The notes under the pieces were generated by a model. The model saw nothing but the letters and a program-made list of their open reading frames with translations. It was not told the origin of the DNA and did not search any database. A stretch of DNA of 64,000 nucleotides from assembly GCF_050948175.1 (NCBI RefSeq), contig NC_135197.1, forward strand, positions 8,016,501 to 8,080,500, written 5' to 3'. Below, one piece after another: positions 1-13,400 of this stretch. A program made the position numbers and the translations under genes. This stretch comes from Xylocopa sonorina (taxonomy: Eukaryota; Arthropoda; Insecta; Hymenoptera; Apidae). The first letter of the stretch is position 1. Every line of letters begins with the position of its first letter.

Positions 1-1202
1 GGCGTGTCGAACCCTTTCTTCGTCTTCCCTCGCCTCTACCTCTCTCTGTTTCTCTCTCTTTCTCGCGTTACGAAGTGGCTCAGCTTCCTCCTTTCACAGC
101 GACCCGTTTTTCACGGTGAAATTTTCCATTCGCGGTTAGATAACGCGACGCGAGAGGGATGCCACCCTCTATTTAGAGGCTTAAGCAGAAATTGGAGGGG
201 ACTTGTTGCGAATCGAGGCGGATAGGAAGAGGTGGGTAGCGGGAAGCTCGAAGGAAATTGCGTTCGGCCTTTTTAAGCGCCGTGCGCTTGTTTGTGCTTA
301 CAGAAACGGGATAATGGAAAATTGAACGGACCCGACGTCTCACTTTTCGGAAGTTAGATCGTCTCCCCTTCGCCGAGCGTGACCTCGTTCGATGGGTGTC
401 GAAGAAACTTGTAATTTCGATACGCGACGTTGGTCGAAACAATCGCGAGACGTACGAACAGCAGTCGTGAACGTACGTAACGGGAAACAAGACGTGCCGC
501 GAATCGCTGACTAACCGAAACGTTTATCGAGGGAGCAGTTCGCCGCGACTCGATTTCGAGAGTCTCTGGGACGATCGTCGAACTTAAATCCCGTACGAGC
601 TATCGCGACTTGGGATAGCTTTTCGAAAGAATCGCGCGGTCTCGTTAGACCCACTTCTCTCTCCCCTTTAATTCTCCTTCATTTTTCTCGGCTCCACGAG
701 CCAGCTTCTGGCCCTCCTCCCTCTTCAACCCTGTTTTCTTTCATCCGTCCGCGGGCGGATTATTTTTCACTGACCCCGAACGGAACGGCTTAGAGCTCCT
801 TAATGGTTTTTGAAGTTACCGCGAAGGAATCTGATTGCGGCCGATAATGAGGTTTCCACGAATCACGAATGTTGCGACCGCGTCGTTGGAAAATAAGGAA
901 CGCCATGGAGGGTTGGGGGTGGCTGGAAATACGGAAATCGATTGGTGTTCAGATGTTGTTCGCGACGATCGAACGCGACCAGTCGAGTGTTGTTCGTCGA
1001 GGACCCGCTAATAATTCTTTCCCTGATTATTTTACTATTCCACGGGGTGCAATCTCGTATTTTTACTCGAATCTAATTCAAGTTGAAGCCTTCAATAATT
1101 GATTATTAATTTCTTATCGAAGAGTTTAATTCTAGAGAATAAAACGCAGCTTGGAGATTGAAATAATGGATAATAACTTGCCTTCTCTTCGTTTGCTTTC
1201 AG
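1..1202 (+). other. Intron sequence of the NHA gene (5' part off window)
   Basis: The exon beginning at 1203 is internal, so everything upstream in this window is intron unless an unrecognised exon is present. I see CpG-rich unique sequence and a CT-rich stretch near 40-66. Short open frames here have no recognisable protein features. Confidence 0.7.
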
Positions 1203-1403
1203 GGCATCCCGACTTTGATCATCGCCGTGTCAGGAATCGATGACGCAGCGTCCGTGGCGATCCACGGTATCATAAAGAGCATCATGTTCTCGCACGATGC
1301 ACTCTGGTACCAAATCCTCCAGGGTCCCATTGCCATCGTTGGTGGTCTTGGATTTGGTATCCTTTGGGGCTGGCTGGCGAAATACGTCCCTGAGAAGGGT
1401 GAT
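1203..1403 (+). CDS. NHA antiporter internal exon with the Asp-Asp motif
   Basis: A pyrimidine-rich tract ending in CAG precedes 1203, and GTAAGT follows 1403. The 67 codons read GIPTLIIAVSGIDDAASVA at the start and WGWLAKYVPEKGD at the end. The two adjacent aspartates (residues 13-14 of the exon) match the ion-binding pair of CPA2 antiporters. Two membrane helices are visible: one around the DD motif and one around ILQGPIAIVGGLGFGILWGW. Residues before GIPT must come from an exon outside the window. Confidence 0.93.
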
Positions 1404-4400
1404 GTAAGTACTTTTAACCTTCGATTAATTTTTTAGCGATCACCAGTTCGTCTCGATTGCAATCTCGATGTTCTCGTCTTCTATACTAAATTTCTATAGC
1501 TCGATGTTCCTATTATACGATATCGTCGTTCCATTAAAAGTCCAATTCATTATACCGCGGTGGGGTTGGAAAAATATTGGCTGACTCAGCTATCGAGTCG
1601 AATTGGCCACACGTCAGGCCACACGCCTCGAAGTCCGATTATAGTAAGGAGACACGATGCCAAATCCACGGGAATATCCAGGATCGTAGCGACGGGCCAG
1701 CTAATAGCTCTCTTAATGCTATTGGCGTTGTTCGACGCGGTGTTAAACGCACTCGGCGAACCGTGTGACTCCCATCGTTTCTGATTTATCGACGAAATAA
1801 AAGACGGGGGAAAAGGAACGTGTTCCGTTCGCAGAATCGAGCGTTTGATGCGCGCTTGCTTTGGCGACAGGGACGCCACGGGAACTGATTCGATGAGACC
1901 AGGAAGCAAACCCTGTCTCTGTCCCGCTCTTCGTCAACGTACGATATTTTTTGCTACTTTAAATTCAATCGCAGCTTCGCTCTCAACGACGAGAGCAAGC
2001 GATACAGCTCCCCTCTCGAGCGAGCCCTCTTCGCGTTTTTATTGAAATTTGTTTGCTTCCTTTTTGAAAAAAGAACTGAGTACAGAGGAAACAGTTTCTT
2101 TCTCTTTTGTACGGTTTTTGTTTCTTCTTTCATCGCGCTTGTGCGAGGTGTTTATTCAGAAAAACGAGTAGCAGAGTTCGACGCTGTTCAGAGTACCGTA
2201 TCAGTGATTAATTATCATTCTCTGAATTATAAAAGCTACAAAATTTACGATAAAAGTTGGTCGTTAGTTAAAACTGGATACAGACAGCGATAATATCAGA
2301 ATCTGTTCTCGTATCGAATATTTCGTTGCAGCGCAAACTCATTGTAACAATACTTTCTTCTGTTGTTCTTTAGATTCGTATCTTTCGGGTTGAAAATTAG
2401 ATAAAATTAGAAAAAGTCTGGAAGCAAACCCAATAAGTCTTATAGAAGCTTTTCACCTCCACAATTGCACGGTATCAATCACCATCCGTCATGTCGGACA
2501 ATACACCGGTCCTGAGCAGCTTCGCCAGCCAGCAAGTAGTAACGACCAGCGTATGGTCAGGCATCTTTCAAACCGCGATCCGCTTCTAACTAATCGCGTT
2601 GATAATTAAAATTCCATTCTCGTGCCAACGCGAGCTTCCCCAAAATACACTTCGTCGACCCGTAAGACGCGAGCATTATTCAACATTCTTGGAAAATTTA
2701 CAGCCAACGCTGGATTTACTTCTGTAACGGCGGTCTCGCAGTTACCCTTCCGATTTCGCCGGCGAACGAACTTTAATGAAAGTCTTCCATTATGAATCTT
2801 TCCATTATCAAACTTATCCGTCGGAAAGAGCTTTATCCTGTATTTCACAGCGCCTTTATACTTGGAACAACCGTGTAGAATTTAATAACCCCCCTTTCGC
2901 GAGCCACCCTCGGTGTAGTCGGCCTGAAAATCGCAAAAACCACCCCGTCACGGTCCTCGAACGTTTCTGAGTCCGTCGTTCGACGAATCGTGGCCGCAGT
3001 TCGCGATCATTCTGCGATATCGCAACGCTTGACCCGGGTTCATCGCAACAGAAGATAACTCTTTGGCACTGAGCCGACTCAATTCGACCCTTTAACGCCG
3101 CGGCAGCGCTCGAAGCAACCCTCGCGGATGATGATCCGATACGAGACGACTGGCAATAGCTCGTTGCAAGCTGGTTACGCGAAAACGGGATCAACGAGCG
3201 AGCCTGTTTTTTTTTTTTTTTCTCTCTCTTCCCTCTCCTCGCGAACGAAAACGGGTCTAGAGACTCGCGCGAGGGAAATTGGGCCGATTCTTTCTTTCGT
3301 GGCTCTTTGATCGCGCATGGTTCTGACAGTTCTCAAAGTGAGTGACGGCGATGCGTTTGCCAGGGTTCATTTTTTTCAGTGGTACCGTCGCTGACGCGGG
3401 TTCGCGGGGTTGATTAACGAGGTATCGATTAATTAACGAGTTAATCGAGGCTTCGAGCGTTGCGCTGTGATGCGGGATTTGAGAATTGATCGTCAGAAAG
3501 TTAATTCTCTTTCAATTATTTGTCTGTTGAACGTACAATTCCTCTCTCTCTCTCTTTTTCTTTTATATCCTCTTGGTTATTCTTCTTTTATTACTCTTCT
3601 TGAGGGTGTAATACATCCAGAGAGGTATAAAAACTCTCGCGTTGCTCCAAGTTTTATTAGCAGTGAATGAGGATCGTCCTGGGAATAATTGAAGTTTAAT
3701 CAACATTCTACTGAATGGTAACAAGGCTACTTCGAATAACAGGGCACTCTAATTTTAAGGAAGATTCAAGTGTACTCAGATGTACGTTCCCTTTTCCATA
3801 CTTAAAAATTATCCTTCGTTTATTTTTTATGATTTTCATAGAACTCGAGAAGCTATTTTAAAAGTACTTTAGCGCAACACCTCCTTGGGATAAGATTTTT
3901 CCTGTGTAATCTTAAGAAAACAACTTAAAATTCTGACTTGAGAACGCTTCTACGATAACGTTCGCGGCAAGCTCTCTGAAACAGTATTTTCGATCATACT
4001 TCACTACATACATTATATCTATACGTTCAGTAATTTTTTTTTTTTGCACATCTGGAATTCCCATAAATGTATAAGTATTCGTGAATTAACACTTTGACGT
4101 GAATGACGTCTATAGCCGTCAGATCCTTGGCGACATGTACGCAAATGACGGTTACAGCCGTGGTGCATATTTTAATCAATAAAAAAAGAAATTTTAATTT
4201 TATTTTAATCAATAAAAAAAGTGAAATGTGACCATTTTCACTTCCAAACATACAACTTACTTTTACCTTTTGAAAGCGATCGCATGGCCAGAAATGTGCG
4301 TCAAAGTGTTAAAATAAGGTGATCGCGTCGTGGTCGATCGTGATGCGATCGTGGTCGATCGAAAAAATCGTTGATGTCTGCTGAAAAAAGCTCGCGAACA

Positions 4401-7400
4401 CGTATTTCATCGGACACGTGAAGAACCGCTCGCGCGTTGGCAGTTCCCGCAGGCTGGCCGCGCGTATATCGCGCCGAGATACGACGAGCCGAGCCAGCGA
4501 GAAGGAGCTGACAGAATTTATTATTTGCCTCGTGTTTCGACGTAATTTACGCCAGCACCGCGCGCGACTCTTTACGCAAATTGTACGTTATCCATCTCGT
4601 CGCGTCGCGACGCGGCTGAATTAGCAATTTCGAGGCGAAACCCTGCTCCACGGCCGTGTTACGTTCCCACCGCCGATAATTATTGCCGTTGTCACCTGGC
4701 GACGGAACTCATCCGAATTTCCAACCGACTAATCTCTGTACTCGATAAATATCCGACCAACGTTCTCTCGAGATCCTCGTTAAAAGTATCTGCTGAAATA
4801 TCCTGACGCAATTTTTCCAAAATCCCAATTTATAAAACCTCCCACTCAATGCAAGAATCTATGAAAATTCCACAGTGGCGCTCTCGTACACTATTAAAAA
4901 CGTAAAAGGAGAGAAAAAGCTTGAGATCTTCGTTAAAAGTGTCTTCTGAAATATCCTGACGCAATTTTTCCAAAATCCCAATTTACAAAACCTCCAACTC
5001 AATATAAGAATTTATGAAAAATCCACACTGGTGCCTGTCGTACACTCTTAAACACGTAAAAGGAGAGAAAAAGCTTGAGATCTTCGTTAAAAGTGTCTTC
5101 TGAAATATCCTAACGCAATTTTTCTAAAATCCCAATTTACAAAATCTCCCACTCATTGCAAGAATCTACAAAAAATCCACAATGGCGCGTCTGGTACCCT
5201 CTTAAGGACGTAAAAGGACAGAAAAATTGTCGAGAAAACGCAGCTAGACAATCCTTTCGATGGTACCGATTAAGAGACAGAGGTGTAGCCTCGCACACGC
5301 TCGCTGATCGAAGCTGGAACTCGCCGGTTCTCTCCTTGGGGGTGGACGAACCGTGGCAAACTTTTGCGCGGCGGTAACCCGAGGCAAGAGGGTGAGCCAG
5401 TGGGTGGCAGGCGGAGATGGCGCGGTGAAAGAGGGACAAGGGAGAAATCGATTCTCCCAGCAATCGTTGAAATTCGCTTCCGGCCACGGCAAAGTGGCTC
5501 GTCCGCCGCGGATCCGAGGGAGCCAAAGGTGGAGTAGGGTGAAAAAAAAAAAGAAAGATGCGGGAAGGGAGACGCAAAAAGCGGGCCAGTGGGTCGATCG
5601 GCGTGCACCAGCAAGAGTTTCGCCGATGTTGCCCTCTTTCACGCGAGCGTCTCGCTTGGAAATGCTCGCCTCGCGGCCTCCGTGAAACGAAAGAGACTGC
5701 CAGCGAATATTTTCCTTTTTTCCCTTCCTCGCGTTCAACCCTTTCGCTGCGCGTGTAAGAAAAGTCAAATCTCTTCGATGCACGGTGGCGGAGGAGCTTG
5801 GTCACGGGATGCATTCAGATGTTTGCCCGTGTAGGAGGTTCGTTAAGACTCGAAAGGATTTTTTTATTTTATTTTTTGGATGTTTTGTTCGGAACGAAAC
5901 CGTGGACAAGGGTGGTCCCGATCTTTTGGGAGTACAGGTATAGTTTCTGGGGTTGCGCAAATTTGCCGATGCTGAAGAGAGTTCGTTAAGGGTGCGATGC
6001 ATTGATGGGTTTTGGCTCCTTTTTTTTACGTTTTTTGGTGGCTACGTTTCTTTGAATTGATGCCCCTTTTGTAAATACGTGTACTGAATTTAGGTAATTT
6101 TCTACCATTATTTGTTTGGCAGTTTTTTGGGTGAAAAGGGGAGTAAATTTTATTAATATTCATCCTCTCAATGTAGGGTTGACAAAAAAGTTTTGCGTAT
6201 ACGAGAGTACCTCTGACAGATTTTATATAATGTAATAGCACGTTTATTGTGTTACATTTTCATTTCATACGAGTTCATCGAGTTGTTTTCCACATTAAGC
6301 TGGTCTCGACTCTATCATCAGTAGAGGCTGCTTTTTTCATTAGCTGCATTTTGTAATTTGCGAAAAATGTTTTTCGACGATTAAAAGTTGGCAATTAAAT
6401 AGCAATTGCATTACTGCTCGCGCGTAGTCGCTTCAAATCTTTGCATCTGAAATTTTCCACGAGTTTTCCAAAATAGTACAACCCTGGTTTAAAATGAATG
6501 TAACGAATGGGCTATTTAAATTCGTGAGAAATCTTTTTCGAATATTAACCTCTCTCCAATCACGGTTCTTAATTACAAAAATTAATCGACTAACTATGTC
6601 GAATAAATTGGAGTCCAAAAATTTACCCCAGTACTGGGCGAAGCAATTAAAACGTATCGGTGAAAAGAAATTAATTCTCCTTTTACGGGAACGAAGAAAA
6701 AATTTGCTCTAAATCAATGTTTATCTGTTTTTGCTGAAAAGTTTTCCCCGTTTTCAACAGTCCGCTTTCCACGGGAAATGTGTAGAAGACGGTCATTAAC
6801 TTTCTCCGGGGTATACCTCGGTGAATTCGTAGCGAACAGCAATTAACGTATCGTGAACCCAAGTGGGTGCTAGACACCAGCAAGCGTACTCTAAGATTTA
6901 TAGGTCAGTTTCTCAGGATTAGGAACTAGTGTAACATCCTGCGTAGAACACAGTTGCATACCACGTACAACTGTTTTAGGATCATTCGTCAAATCTGGTT
7001 TGTTCAGTTTTCACGATTCAGTTTAAGCTTGAAAAAAATCGACTACTTCGCTTAATACAAATGTACCATTTTTTTACCATTAAATTATAAATAGTCTTAA
7101 TACATGATAACATACATTCATAGGTCAAGAGTTGGCAATTTTTTTATACAGCTTGCTTTAAATAATTTAATTTGGAAGAAAATAAATGTATACTTTTTTA
7201 ACAAAGTGATATAATATATTGTATGCATACAACAGCAAGAAAATTGGAATATCAGAGGTAAAATTGTCTGGAGGAAAACGTGTAACTAGCATTCGCCAAC
7301 TCTCTAAAGTTCGCACATTTCACAGAAAGTATAAGTCCTGGGAATCGAAACGTGGCGCGATATCAAAGCATCGGATCACAGGGACGCTACTAAGAGGGAT

Positions 7401-10400
7401 AATTGTCCGTAGAAGAGTAATGTTGATCCGTGATAATTAATCCTCCGGATGAGCCTCGATCCTTGTTTATCCAGCGTAGCAACTGGATCATTTCGCGAAT
7501 TTTACGGAATACCAATTTCATCCGCGCGACGGAGCAACTCCCATTTCAACGGTGCGATTCGTTTCAGAAATTCCGTTTGCGTTTCACGAACCGTTACACG
7601 ACGAGCGAACAAAACGAGAATCTGTAAAACGTGTGGCTGTTAAAGAATTCCTGCAAATTTTCCAAGTGACGACAAACTTGACTAACTCCTGAAGAATAAA
7701 TTCGAGGATGAAGCGTGGTGGAATTTACGATTCCACAAAATTCGACTGTACAACGATGTTCAAGACAGTGCACCAGCGTTCTCCGTTTTTGCGAGAACCC
7801 AACGCACCCTAGATATAGAGGTTAGCGGGTCAGTGTGCAGAACAGGGGTCGTTCGTTCCTGCGCGAGTCGGATTGCGCGTTCATTCCGTTGGTTCGCGAG
7901 CAAAGGGATGCCCGGACGAAGCCACGTTTGTCGTTACTGGCAGAAGGAACGTGGCGAGGGTGAATCTACCCTCGTAAATCGCACGTGGTCGCAGCACTTT
8001 CAGTCGCAGACGTATTCTTAGCGTAGATCGAAGTTGGACAGACAAGGTCTAGCAGCGACTCGTCCATGGAGGAGAGATACGTGACGAACATACCTGGCTA
8101 ATGATTCGACGGCTAGCCATTCGATGGCAAACTGCGCGAGAAGTTCTCGCTGGAGACCTGTTAAAGCTTTGGATTTATGGCACGGGCCAGAGAGTTATTT
8201 TCGAATTATCGACACGAGACGGAAGGTTTCAGCGCTGGCTAAACTCACCAGTCGAGGGCGAACTATCGACGATTTTGCGAACAGCTTGAAATGTGCCATA
8301 AGTCGAGAGTTGGCAATTTGCGATGGCTGGGAACTCGCGAGTCTACGCGGAGGAACTGCGCGCTGTCGCGAAACGTCCGCCTGTCTTAGCTTGGGACAAG
8401 TGCAGTCGTCCCAGTGCGCGAGCAAAGGCGCGATGGTCCGCCGTGGTGACAGTTCGTAACTGGATGTATCATAACTGACAAGGACCTGCTACCATTGCGC
8501 CAATTAGAGAACAAACTAGGTATCCAGCTGGAAAGTGGACACTTGGGTTCTGGATTCAAGTGCATGGACCATTACTCGCATAGTTCTGCTTCTAATTCGC
8601 TCACTACTAGGACCAGTGTGGATGTACACTGCAAGCTATGAAAGAAAATAGAAGAGAGAAAGAGAGACGAGATGTTTCGTCCTGAAGCTTTGACAATTCT
8701 GTGTCTCAGACATAAGAATAGTGTAAGATCGAATCAGAAAGTTCTTTTAGAGGTGTGGCGGTTTTCTGACACTCGCCACCGTTTACAGTTTCCTGAAAAT
8801 ACCCGATATCCTTTCCAATATATAGAAAATTCTGACCTGTCCCTAATACGAGATGTTTCATCCTGAAGCTTTGACAATTCTGTGTATCAGACTCGAGAAT
8901 AGTGTAAGATCGAATCAGAAAGTTCTTTTAGAGGTGCGGTGGTCTTCTGACACTTGCCACTGTTTACAGTTTCCTGAAAGTACCCGATAACCTATCCTTT
9001 CCAATATATAGAAAGTTCTGACCTGTCCCTAATATCCCAGCGTCTAAGACAGGGCCTGATGAGTCCACTAGCAGGAAACGTCTTCCCCTCCCTTTTCCTT
9101 CCTTCTTTCCTCTTCCGTTTCTACAGCAAACAGAAGCACTTCGCTTCAGAGGACTTGTAAGAAAGCTGTCCTGATGTGAATCCCACAATGGCGTCTGTAA
9201 GGGTGGTCTGTGGAATGGTTTCGAAAGCTGATCGTATCCTCCTGAGTACTACCAGAGTCCCAACTTGCTTCGAACGACCACGAGTATTAACAAGGCCGTC
9301 ATGGAAATTTTTGAATGGAATTCCTCGCTCGTTCGGCTGGACTCGATGGTTCCAGCTTTGGTTTCTTGATTGAAGGGTCGAGAGTGCGTTAGGGGGCTGG
9401 ATGAGATTTAGATTGCACTCTGATTCGATTTTATTCTGATGGCGTTTTTGAGAGTGGGAGCGGCGGCGAGTTATTGGAAAGGGTGCTGAGTTATTGGATT
9501 TTCGACTAGGGGCGAGAGTTATCAAGTTTATATTTGTGCCTCGATTTCATGGACACTTGTTACCGTTCTTCCCTTTCCAGCACGATTCAACTTCTTTGAG
9601 CTGCGTTGCTCGATGAATTTTCAAAGTTTCCAAAACAACTTTTCACAGAGGATAAAATAACAAATATAAATTTGCAACAGCGTACAACGCGCGTATGTAT
9701 ATTACAATTAAAGTACAAGATACAGAGGTATGATGAGAAAAAGTTTGCAAAATGTAATCAAAATACAGAGAGCATGATAACTCAAAAAATTCGCTGAAAA
9801 CCATAAACCACATTACGAGTGTGTCTCTGATACAGAAATTTGCTATTCTGACGAATTTTCTATAGAAATATGCATTCACGTGGAATGCATACAGTTTAGT
9901 TAGATAATTTAGAAGGGGTTAAGGCAAACGATACCAGACGAAACAATAAATACGAATGATGATTCAAATGGAATCGTTGGCCGGCATAAATTCGATCGGG
10001 AAGACGGGACGAATTGCCTGGCAAGAAACGTGACTTTCATCGGGGGTTGCGAGCCAAAGGAAGGAAAAATGGGTGGGGTTGCGCGAGAAGCGGGCCAGTA
10101 GGTCGATCAGCGAGAGAATTGCACGATCGTTTCCATTCGAGTGCGTTTTCGCAACGGGGATAGTGCCGCGCAGTAAAGCTGAAATTGTTACGACGATGAT
10201 ATTCCTATAACTGTTTATGATGCGGTTCGAAATCCACCCAGAATTCGGTGGATAAAAATTCAATTGGAATTGAAACGGGAATTTTTACCGCTCGAATTTA
10301 TTCCCCGCGATCAGAATTTCTTGATACCTCGATCGGTATCAGCCCTTCGTTCATCTCTTAAAGAAAGTTTCCCCGTTTCAATTCTCATATCTCATCACAG

Positions 10401-13400
10401 TTCACAGAATAATCAGAAGGTCGCCATTGATATTGAGCTTCGATTTTCGAGATGCAAGATCGTTCTTCGTCCAGATCGCGAGTTCGCAATGATAACGCGT
10501 CGCGTTTGCCACCAACGCGCGAGATGCATCGGATGGTCCTCGAGGGATGGGTGAAATTAAGCTTCAGTCACGATCAAAAGGTCAGCATTGAAATTAAGCT
10601 TCAGTCACCATTGAAATTGAGCTTAAATTTTCAAAATGCAAGATCTTTCTTCGTCCGGATCGCAAGATCGCAGTGATAACTCGTCGCGTTTGCTACCAAC
10701 GCGCGAGATGCATCGGATGGTCCTCGAGGGATGGGTGAAATTAAGCTTCAGTCACGATCAAAAGGTCAGCATTGAAATTAAGCTTCAGTCACCATCGAAA
10801 TTGAGCTTAAATTTTCAAAATGCAAGATCTTTCTTCGTCCAGATCGCAAGATCGCAATGATAACACGTCGCGTTTGCCACCAACGCGCGAGATGCATCGT
10901 ATGGTCCCCGAGGGATGGGGTGCGAACAGAGAGAGGGTTGGCGCAGCCATCTCGTCACGCTGCAAGACTTTTCGTACGTGCTCGGTGTACGTATGCACAC
11001 GGGGGCGCAGTCTGGTCGAATTTCAAGCGGCAAGTGTAAATCTTTCACCGGGTGGTGTCGGAAGGCGTCGTGGCTCGATCTGCCGGAAATGACGGTGAGG
11101 GGGATCGACGGTGTATCGAGGCACAGCCCCCGGTGCGAGAACAGTGAAACGCGGCAGGATTTTTATGGGATACTAACGCGCGACTGTGGAACGGGGCTCG
11201 AGTGACGACCGTGGAATTCTTTGGTTCGTCGAAACGAACGCTGCTATCCGACAATTCTAATGGCGGAACGGAGGGTGGGTGAGTTTCGTTCAACGCCTCG
11301 CGTCGCGGCGCGGAAGATCGATTTGACGCGTTGCGAGGTGATCTCGAGACACCTACCCAGTTTCTCACTTCTTTTCTCGAGGCTAAAATATTATATTAAA
11401 ACTGACGGACAAATTAATCGACGATAATCAGTTGTTTCAATTAATTTCAGTTCGTTGTTTGTAATTGCACCTCGATTTATGTCTTTTATTAGCAATTCCA
11501 AAAGAGAGAATCAGCAGACTGCGAGGCTACTCGTTTCACAATAAATGGTATTAAACGTTATTAAATCGCTAATCTTGATATTACGTTATGATTTAATAAT
11601 CGTGATTTCACACTGAAACCAGGTCCCATACGTTCAAGTTAACCGCACTCGGTCTGTTACAGCTATAAACCTCATATTCTCGCTGCTGTTCCTAAACGAT
11701 GGTACCCAATTAAATCGTGTAACTCGTTGGAACGATGCTCGTGTCTTTAATTTTCCACGTATCGCGATTTTCCATTGATATGGATAACTACGATGTTAAA
11801 TGCAGCGAATGATATCGATCTTTCGTTTTATTCGCTCGTCTGAAATCATCGTTTTCGTTTCAAACACCTGTAGCCAAGACACCCTTTCTTACCTCGAGGT
11901 TTCCTTGTTCCATAACACGCAACGTTACGTTCACCCTCGACTGCGTGACTTTAATAGAAATATTGTTTTCAATTTCCATTCCCTTGGCCGGTCACGTTTT
12001 TAGTCCCCGTTCAGCTCGACTCGCCCTTTTTCCACGACGAAGCACCAGCAAATCCACGAACACGTCGATTCGTTTTATTCGAAGGAACGTGTTTGCGTGG
12101 ATGAAATTTTATATAACACACAGCTCGACGTCTTCCCTGTTCCGTCTCTCGAATATATTCTGTAAATACGCTCCCGTCGAGACGACACCGTTGCGTCGCG
12201 CGCGAAATAACGCGAAACATTCGACGACAATGAAAAATCCTTAAAACAGAAGATCGTCTTCGAGCTGGTTTAGAAAATACCGCTCTTTCGATAATTGAAA
12301 GAGCGACCAATATCGTTTCAGGAGTCGCGCGAAGCGAAAGAAAATTATCTGATATTAATCTTTCGAATTTTCTTGTCAGCCACAGGTGGGTCGAAGTGGG
12401 ACGATTAATTCTGGAAGTCGAAATAAGACGAGATCTAAAATCGGATTAGAAGCTTCGTTCTCGAGAGAAATAAGTTTGGGGCGCCATAAAACAAACCCCC
12501 GCGTTGGTTGGCCTCGAGCGCAGTTTCATCTGTTTCGTGTCTCGTCCTGCTTTACGAGGGTGTCTGCGAATCGTGGTACACCGAATTAGCAACGAATCCA
12601 CCGTCGATGGAAATATATAATTCATCGTTCGATCAAAGATTCATTCGTCTACCTGTCGTATCGGCGTTTAATTCCTTTCTCGAGATGCGAGGTTTCCCGA
12701 ATTCACTTCGACAGATTCCAATCTCGTATCCCTTCTGGTGACACGTGCTGCTGACGCAGGCTTTCATAAACCTTGTCGTCGACATTATTGACACCAGATT
12801 CGACGAAAAATGTTACTTTAATGCGGCCACGGTATCCACCGTGATAAATATTCCGATCGCCCTGTCAATTTTCATTAAAACGCTACACCTGTCGCCTCTC
12901 GCGTTACTTAAACTTCGACCCCCTCGACGCCTCTTGTCTTCTCTCGCGAAATTTAATTTCTTCCCATTCGTTTCTTCGTTCGTTCGATCCATTAAATTCG
13001 CATCGCGTGTGACCAAAGCTTACGAATCAGAGTCAGAAAATGAAATTGATGAAAGCAGCTAGATGCTTTTTAGAATTCTCGATGCACCTTACGAATTCGT
13101 AAGATCTCACGCTAATCACGAGGCAATATCGATAATGTATAACAGCATTATTACGTAACATAATTCCTTATAAATTTATGGAGATTAAACAATTTCAATG
13201 CATACGTTGCCAGTGGTAATAACCACTAATACCCTAACAACAGATTACACGTTTAACCATACTTGAAATTCAAAAAAATTCCCTCTGTCTTCTCATTAAA
13301 TTATATCCTGCTCGTGTTTAAAATGTAAACAATACTCAAACAGTGAATGATTCAAGAGACAAAAGAAAGATCAGAAGTCGATGATCGTTCGATTTATTAC

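Noticed and set aside
5137..5814. 225-codon open frame on the minus strand
   Set aside because: Arg/Ser-rich, with several equally long frames overlapping on both strands. The region is CpG-rich so stop codons are rare, and part of it is the 153-bp tandem repeat. No domain, signal peptide or splice context.
8964..9188. Minus-strand frame through the dispersed repeat (GPVLD..LGT..Q)
   Set aside because: The related copy near 13860 reads GPVLDSKMLGTDQK in the same frame, but both soon lose the frame and have stops. Similarity is explained by DNA-level repeat homology.
10452..11092. Open frames with repeated MQDLSSS-type starts in the 184-bp array
   Set aside because: The unit length is not a multiple of three, so the repeated peptides lie in different frames. 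They are a by-product of the tandem repeat.
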